DNA from: an uncultured Clostridia bacterium
GTDB taxonomy: Bacteria; Bacillota; Clostridia; TANB77; CAG-508
DNA: 28,769 bases
NCBI GenBank assembly: GCA_944386375.1
Contig: CALXAW010000005.1
Location: forward strand, 1 to 28,769
Direction: 5' to 3'
Below, in pieces: positions 24,601 to 28,769 of the stretch. The notes beneath the pieces were generated by a model. The model made no database searches. It was not told the DNA's origin and saw only the letters and a list, made by a program, of their open reading frames with translations. How positions within the stretch are numbered: position 1 is the stretch's first letter; each line of letters begins with the position of its first letter. Both the position numbers and the translations under genes were made by a program.

Positions 24601-24615
24601 TGGTAAATTTTACCA
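24601..24615. promoter_or_regulatory. 15-base palindrome centred on a -10 element (candidate operator)
   Basis: TGGTAAA-T-TTTACCA has perfect seven-base arms and contains the whole -10 (24607-24612) of the promoter for the 149-aa gene. A repressor bound here would block RNA polymerase. Confidence 0.4.
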
Positions 24616-24635
24616 TTTATTTTTAAATATGTCAA
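24607..24635 (-). promoter_or_regulatory. Sigma-A promoter of the 149-aa gene
   Basis: Minus strand: perfect -35 TTGACA (24630-24635), 17-base spacer, -10 TAAAAT (24607-24612). Confidence 0.78.
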
Positions 24636-24884
24636 TATTATTTCAAAAATATTTCAAAATAATTTCATTTATACATTTACTTTTTAGTTAAGTTAAATAT
24701 ATTGTTTGTAATATATTACATTATTTTTGTAAATTCTATTTTTTTATTCAATAAAATCCATTTTCTCCAATTTAATATTTTTTTGAATATTTTTTTTATT
24801 TTGGTTAATAATTATTTTAAAGGAACAAATCGGAAAGCTAATTTATTAACGACATTTAAACTTTTTTGTTGACTTTCTAATTAG

Positions 24885-24890
24885 TATAAT
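24885..24890 (+). promoter_or_regulatory. Possible -10 element of spoIIR
   Basis: TATAAT lies 30 bases before the ATG. TTGACT occurs only 10 bases upstream, too close to serve as its -35. In Bacillus spoIIR is read by sigma-F, but I could not find a convincing sigma-F pair here. Confidence 0.3.
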
Positions 24891-24919
24891 AAATTTACAA
24901 AAGATTTTGGAGGGAGTTT

Positions 24920-25588
24920 ATGACAAAATTATTAATTTTTTTTAAAAAACCTATGGTTAAATCTATATCTTTAATAAGTATTTTACTTATATTGTATACT
25001 TTTTTATGTGCTTTTTCTTATGTACAAGCTGTTTCGGAGGATTTATCTAACAGTGTATTTAGATTACATGTAATTGCTAATAGTGATAGTAAACAAGATC
25101 AAGACTTAAAATACATTGTACGTGATAATTTACTAGATTATATGAATACTATTTGTAAAAATTGCACAACTAAAGAAGAAGCTATTAATTTAGCTATAGA
25201 AAATAAAGATGTATTTGAGCAAATAGCTTTAGATACAATTTATAAACAAGGTTATAATTATTCTGTTAAAGTAAATATTGGTGAATTTGAATTTCCTACT
25301 AAAACTTATGGAGATATATCTTTGCCTGCGGGGTTATATGATGCACTTAGAGTTGAAATAGGTGAAGCAAAAGGTCAAAATTGGTGGTGTGTAATGTTTC
25401 CTCCTTTATGTTTTGTTGATGTTTCTTCTGGAGTTGTTGATAATTCTTCTAAAGAAATGCTACAAAATGAACTTAATGAGGAAGAATTTACTTTAATTTC
25501 TGATAATTCTGATAATAGTATTAATTTTAAATTTAAGTTATTAGAGTTATTCTCTAATTCAGGATTATTAACAGCTAAAAATGAATAA
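24920..25588 (+). CDS. spoIIR: Stage II sporulation protein R
   Basis: Signal protein secreted from the forespore that triggers processing of pro-sigma-E in the mother cell via SpoIIGA. The 222-aa protein has an N-terminal signal/anchor helix (about residues 14-37) followed by the SpoIIR domain: NSVFRLHVIANSDSKQDQDLK (split by no gap), VRDNLLDYM, the central NIGEFEFPTKTYGDISLPAGLYDALRVEIGEAKGQNWWCVMFPPLCF block that is diagnostic of the family, and an acidic C-terminus. ATG follows GGAGGG by five bases. It is a single gene ahead of murA, and its presence indicates that the organism makes or recently made endospores. Confidence 0.94.
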   Translation: MTKLLIFFKKPMVKSISLISILLILYTFLCAFSYVQAVSEDLSNSVFRLHVIANSDSKQDQDLKYIVRDNLLDYMNTICKNCTTKEEAINLAIENKDVFEQIALDTIYKQGYNYSVKVNIGEFEFPTKTYGDISLPAGLYDALRVEIGEAKGQNWWCVMFPPLCFVDVSSGVVDNSSKEMLQNELNEEEFTLISDNSDNSINFKFKLLELFSNSGLLTAKNE

Positions 25589-25635
25589 TTTTAGTACTTT
25601 TATTTTATGGTTACCTACAAATTTCTTATAAATAG

Positions 25636-25664
25636 TTGTAAAAACTTCAATTTTATGTTATATT
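25636..25664 (+). promoter_or_regulatory. Promoter of the murA-walJ-rlmH operon
   Basis: -35 TTGTAA (25636-25641), 17-base spacer, -10 TATATT (25659-25664), about 50 bases before the murA start. Confidence 0.6.
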
Positions 25665-25717
25665 TCATATGATATAGATTTAATCGTAATAATTTTGAAC
25701 ATTTGGAGGTAATTTAT

Positions 25718-26977
25718 TTGGAGAAATTAGTTATTAAAGGCGGTACACCTTTAAAAGGTGATGTAACAATTAGTGGAGCAAAAAATGCAGCAGTAGCAAT
25801 TTTACCTGCAACACTTTTGATTAATGGAATATGTAGAATAGAAAATTTACCTAATATTAGTGATGTAAAAATTTCTTGTGAAATATTAGAGGCTCTTGGT
25901 GCTAAAATAACTTGGCATTCAGATAATGAGATTACTATAGATACTAGAAATATAACTACAACACAAGCACCTTTAGAACTTACTAGTAAGTTTAGAGCTT
26001 CTTATTATGTAATAGGTGCTATGCTTAGTAGAAAAGGTGATATAACTGTTGGTATGCCTGGTGGTTGTAAATTAGGTGCAAGACCAATTGACCAACATAT
26101 AAAAGGTTTTGAAGCTTTAGGTGCGACTGTAGAAGTTGAGAAGGGTACTATTAATGCTAAAGCTAAAAAATTAGTTGGTACAGCTATATATATGGATGTA
26201 ACTTCTGTTGGCGCTACTATTAATGTAATGCTTTCTGCTGTTTTAGCTAATGGCACAACTACTATAGATAATGCTGCTAAAGAGCCACATATAGTTGATG
26301 TTGCAAACTTTTTAAATGCCATGGGTGCTGATATACGTGGTGCCGGAACCGATATTATAAAAATTAATGGTGTAAAAGAATTAAAAGGTGGTGCAACTTA
26401 TTCTGTTGTTCCTGACCAAATAGAAGCTGGTACTTTTATGTTAGCTGCTGTTGCTTCTAAAGGCGATGTTTTAATTAAAAATTGTATTACAAAGCATTTA
26501 GAGTCAATTACTGCTAAGGTTATTGAAGTTGGAGGACAAATTGAAGATTTTGGAGATAGCATGAGAGTTTGGTGCACAAAAAGACCTTCTCCAGCTAATA
26601 TTAAAACTCTACCATATCCCGGTTTTCCAACAGATTTACAGCCACAAATGGGAGTAGTTTTATCTATTGCTGATGGTACAAGTATTATAAATGAAAATAT
26701 TTGGGAATCTAGATTTCAATATACAGAGGAGCTTAATAAAATGGGAGCCAAAATTACCGCACAGGGTAAAACAGCTTTTTTTGAAGGTGTCAAAAAGCTT
26801 ACGGCTGCACCTGTTTACTCTTCTGATTTAAGAGCTGGAGCCGCGTTAATTATTGCCGGAATTATTGCAGATGGAGAAACAGAAGTATATAATTTAGAAC
26901 ATATAGACAGAGGATATGAAAATATCGAAGCTAAGTTTAGAGCTTTAGGTGCAATAATAAATAGAGTTAAAGATTAA
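25718..26977 (+). CDS. murA: UDP-N-acetylglucosamine 1-carboxyvinyltransferase MurA
   Basis: First committed step of peptidoglycan synthesis: transfers enolpyruvate from PEP to UDP-GlcNAc. The 419-aa protein has SGAKNAAVAILPA (K22, N23), the active-site loop GMPGGCKLGARPID with the fosfomycin-reactive Cys at 117, the PDQIEAGTFM segment, the GFPTDLQPQM motif and the C-terminal LIIAGIIADGETEV and IDRGYE motifs. The start is TTG 25718-25720, seven bases after GGAGGT. An in-frame TTG at 25703 would overlap that ribosome binding site. Synonymous sites are markedly T-rich compared with minus-strand genes. First of three co-directional genes. Confidence 0.97.
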   Translation: MEKLVIKGGTPLKGDVTISGAKNAAVAILPATLLINGICRIENLPNISDVKISCEILEALGAKITWHSDNEITIDTRNITTTQAPLELTSKFRASYYVIGAMLSRKGDITVGMPGGCKLGARPIDQHIKGFEALGATVEVEKGTINAKAKKLVGTAIYMDVTSVGATINVMLSAVLANGTTTIDNAAKEPHIVDVANFLNAMGADIRGAGTDIIKINGVKELKGGATYSVVPDQIEAGTFMLAAVASKGDVLIKNCITKHLESITAKVIEVGGQIEDFGDSMRVWCTKRPSPANIKTLPYPGFPTDLQPQMGVVLSIADGTSIINENIWESRFQYTEELNKMGAKITAQGKTAFFEGVKKLTAAPVYSSDLRAGAALIIAGIIADGETEVYNLEHIDRGYENIEAKFRALGAIINRVKD

Positions 26978-27011
26978 TTAATTATATGTATTTAAACAAA
27001 GGAAGATTAAT

Positions 27012-27806
27012 ATGCTAAATTTTTGTAGTTTATATAGTGGAAGTACTGGAAATAGTCTTTTTATAGAGTCCGAAAATACTAAGGTCTTAATAGATTGTGG
27101 TGTTAGCAGTAAAAAAATAGAAAATGCTTTGTCTCATATTAATGTACAACCTTCTTCTATTGATGCTGTTTTAGTTACACATGAACATTCTGACCATGTA
27201 CAAGGATTAGGAACCTTTTCTAAAAAGTTTAATGTTCCTGTTTTTGCAAACCAAGAGACTATTGACAATATGCCTACTCAAATCGATAAAATTGCAAGTG
27301 AAAATATAAAAAAATTTAAGGTATATAATAAGTTTTGCATTGGGGATTTAGAGATAAATCCCTTTAGCATTCCTCATGATGCTGCAAATCCTTGTGGATT
27401 TAGCATTACTAAAGATAATAATAAAATTAGTATTGCTACAGATATTGGTCATATGACTAAAAAAATAATTGAATATTTAGAGGGTAGCGAATTTGTTTTA
27501 CTTGAGTCTAATTATGACCCAAATATTTTAAAATGTTCTTCTTACCCTTTTAGTTTAAAAAATAGAATCTTAGGGCCTACTGGCCATTTACCTAATGAAC
27601 TTGCTGGAAAAACTATTTCTTATCTTCTTAAAACTGGTCTTAAAAGTGCAATGCTTGGACATTTAAGTAAAGAAAATAATTTTCCAGAACTTGCTTATAA
27701 AACAGTTGTAGAAGAATTGATAAATAATAGTTATAATGAGTCTTCTATTTCTTTAAGTGTTGCAAGTAGAACCGCACCTAGTAAGGTTCTTAGTTTTAAT
27801 ACATAA
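27012..27806 (+). CDS. walJ: Metallo-beta-lactamase-fold exonuclease WalJ (YycJ)
   Basis: Member of the MBL-fold nucleases, related to the B. subtilis WalJ/YycJ protein that coordinates replication and cell division. The 264-aa protein starts FCSLYSGSTGNSLFIES, has the metal motif THEHSDH (H57, H59, D61, H62), the IPHDAANPCGFSI segment, the metal ligand Asp in ATDIGH, and the family-specific LLESNYDPNILK and LGPTGHLPNE blocks, followed by MLGHLSKENNFPE. All expected metal ligands are present. ATG lies after AAAGGAAG. In Bacillus the gene neighbours walK and rlmH. Here rlmH follows 33 bases later and murA precedes it. Confidence 0.93.
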   Translation: MLNFCSLYSGSTGNSLFIESENTKVLIDCGVSSKKIENALSHINVQPSSIDAVLVTHEHSDHVQGLGTFSKKFNVPVFANQETIDNMPTQIDKIASENIKKFKVYNKFCIGDLEINPFSIPHDAANPCGFSITKDNNKISIATDIGHMTKKIIEYLEGSEFVLLESNYDPNILKCSSYPFSLKNRILGPTGHLPNELAGKTISYLLKTGLKSAMLGHLSKENNFPELAYKTVVEELINNSYNESSISLSVASRTAPSKVLSFNT

Positions 27807-27839
27807 ATTGTTTTTAAATATTTTTAACAGGAGTTGTTT

Positions 27840-28319
27840 ATGTTATCTATTGATATAGTTTGTGTTGGAAAAATTAAAGAAAAATTTTTTTGTGGAGCCA
27901 TTTTAGAGTATTCTAAAAGGCTTTCTAAGTATTGTAAATTAAATATCGTAGAACTTCCAGATGAAAAGATACCTACTAATCCTAGTAATAAGCAGTTAGA
28001 AGATATTAAACAAAAAGAGTGTAATAATATAATTACTCATATAAAAAAAGATTCTTTTGTTATCGCTTTAGATTTAAAAGGTAAACAGTTTTCGTCTGAA
28101 GAGCTATCTACATATATTGATAATTTATGTTTAACCACAAGCCACATTACTTTTATTATTGGTGGCTCTTTAGGTTTGACTGATAAGTTGCTTTCTATTT
28201 GTAATATGATTCTTTGCTTTTCTAAAATGACTTTTCCTCATCAATTAATTAGAGTTTTTTTGCTTGAACAAATTTATAGAAGCTTTAAAATCTCTAATGG
28301 TGAGGTTTATCATAAGTGA
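27840..28319 (+). CDS. rlmH: 23S rRNA pseudouridine-1915 N3-methyltransferase RlmH
   Basis: SPOUT-class methyltransferase that modifies pseudouridine 1915 in helix 69 of 23S rRNA. The 159-aa protein matches the family length. It has IDIVCVGKIKEKFF at the start, the SAM-knot segments FVIALDLKGKQFSSEELS and FIIGGSLGL, and the C-terminal MTFPHQLIRVFLLEQIYRSF and YHK signature. Start chosen at ATG 27840-27842, six bases after AGGAG. The TTG at 27834 would overlap it. The stop is TGA immediately followed by an in-frame TAA, a tandem stop. Last gene of the murA-walJ-rlmH run. Confidence 0.96.
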   Translation: MLSIDIVCVGKIKEKFFCGAILEYSKRLSKYCKLNIVELPDEKIPTNPSNKQLEDIKQKECNNIITHIKKDSFVIALDLKGKQFSSEELSTYIDNLCLTTSHITFIIGGSLGLTDKLLSICNMILCFSKMTFPHQLIRVFLLEQIYRSFKISNGEVYHK

Positions 28320-28333
28320 TAATTTATGTGGTA

Positions 28334-28611
28334 TTGTAGAGAAAATATATGTATAAGTATTGAAACAAACAATTACGAGATTGATTAAAACATAGGGACC
28401 TAAATTTTAATTCTTATTTGCATCTTCTTGTTTTATCTTTTGTACTTTTCTTGTTTATCTTTTGTACTTTTTTTATTTATCTTTTGTATAATTTTTTGTA
28501 AATCTTAATTCAAAATAAATTCCAATTTTCTAAAACTAATTATAGTGTGTCGTTTTTTATTTACAAGGGGCATTATTTGTATAACTTACACTTATTATAT
28601 TTTCTCTACAA
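28334..28611. repeat. Candidate MITE-like element with 16-base terminal inverted repeats
   Basis: TTGTAGAGAAAATATA at 28334-28349 is repeated exactly in inverse at 28596-28611. The match continues with TAAGT after a small indel. The 278-base interval has no coding capacity. No target-site duplication is evident, so it may be an old miniature element or a chance pair. Confidence 0.4.
28432..28497 (+). repeat. 22-base tandem repeat, three copies
   Basis: Three exact-period units begin TTTATCTTTTGTA at 28432, 28454 and 28476. The first two share TTTATCTTTTGTACTTTT; the third has diverged after GTA. There are no spacers between units, so it is not a CRISPR array. Confidence 0.8.
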
Positions 28612-28769
28612 AATTAATAACTATTTAATTTGAAATTTCTTTTAAGATTTTTTTTGCTAATATTTTGATAACAATTTTTTTGACTATAAAAAAAATTGAA
28701 ATAAAAATTAATATTTTTACAATCATTAAAAAAAAAAAAAAAAAAAATTCTGTATTAATATTACAATAT

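Larger units (their letters stand above)
24546..24919. other. Divergent intergenic region (374 bases)
   Basis: Very AT-rich region between the 149-aa gene (minus) and spoIIR (plus). It holds the promoter and palindrome of the minus-strand gene, three near-direct copies of ATTTCA in A-rich context (about 24640-24668), and a TATAAT before spoIIR. No RNA gene or riboswitch was recognised. Confidence 0.6.
28320..28769. other. Gene-free AT-rich region downstream of rlmH (450 bases)
   Basis: No open frame or RNA gene is recognisable. It contains a long-range 16-base inverted repeat, a 22-base tandem repeat, a short AT hairpin (28672-28698) and a run of 20 A (28728-28747). No clear rlmH terminator is visible and no DnaA boxes (TTATCCACA type) were seen. 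Confidence 0.6.

Noticed and set aside
28432..28497. CRISPR array
   Set aside because: The 22-base units are directly adjacent with no unique spacers, and no cas genes are near.
28728..28747. Run of 20 A
   Set aside because: Homopolymer in very AT-rich non-coding DNA near the window edge; probably slippage or assembly-sensitive, with no evident function.
28320..28769. Replication origin near rlmH
   Set aside because: rlmH, walJ, dnaB and rplI lie near oriC in Bacillus and the region is AT-rich, but no DnaA boxes or dnaA/dnaN genes are visible. The strand bias does not switch as an origin would require.

Overview
The window is chromosomal DNA from a low-GC, endospore-forming member of the Clostridia (Firmicutes/Bacillota). 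The evidence is the AT-rich composition, strong GGAGG ribosome binding sites, sigma-A type promoters, spoIIR, a Spo0E-like gene, and the gdpP-rplI-dnaB and tilS/ftsH gene neighbourhoods. TGG is used freely for Trp and TGA serves as a stop at two genes, so the standard bacterial code applies. No tRNA, rRNA, CRISPR array, transposase or prophage module was found. Most of the window is housekeeping, and there is no large novel multi-gene system.

Layout. 1-6382 (minus): gdpP-rplI-dnaB-tilS read from one promoter, followed by ftsH (cut by the window edge) with its own promoter. 6476-7500 (minus): a stand-alone formylglycine-generating-enzyme-fold gene with private promoter and terminator. 7511-10737 (minus): G5/SH3/glucosaminidase wall hydrolase, an unknown membrane-anchored protein and a thioredoxin-reductase-like flavoprotein. 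10775-11113 (minus): a 56-aa Spo0E-like phosphatase gene preceded by two tandem Spo0A-box sequences. 11139-13820 (minus): a ymfF/ymfH pair of M16 peptidases, in which ymfH is interrupted by one in-frame TGA. 13882-14270 (minus): rpsU. 14342-17097 (minus): HD hydrolase and topB, overlapping by ATGA. 17155-19666 (minus): leuS. 19834-20925 (plus): a putative HExxH metalloprotein. 20985-24635 (minus): an unknown 149-aa gene, a eukaryote-type UDP-sugar pyrophosphorylase and a phosphoglucomutase. 24920-28319 (plus): spoIIR, then murA-walJ-rlmH. 28320-28769: gene-free, with tandem and inverted repeats.

How the genes fit together. Several clusters concern the envelope and sporulation: c-di-AMP turnover (GdpP), peptidoglycan precursor synthesis (MurA), sugar-nucleotide supply (phosphoglucomutase plus uridylyltransferase), wall remodelling (glucosaminidase), sporulation entry (Spo0E-like) and forespore signalling (SpoIIR). 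The rest serve replication and translation (DnaB, TopB, L9, S21, TilS, LeuS, RlmH). In sampled genes, third codon positions are A-rich on the minus strand and T-rich on the plus strand, suggesting the minus strand is the leading strand throughout.

The points most worth checking are the nonsense codon in ymfH, the paired 0A boxes before the Spo0E-like gene, the catalytic-Cys-less FGE-fold gene, a dispersed 54-bp palindromic repeat, and a possible MITE-like element downstream of rlmH.
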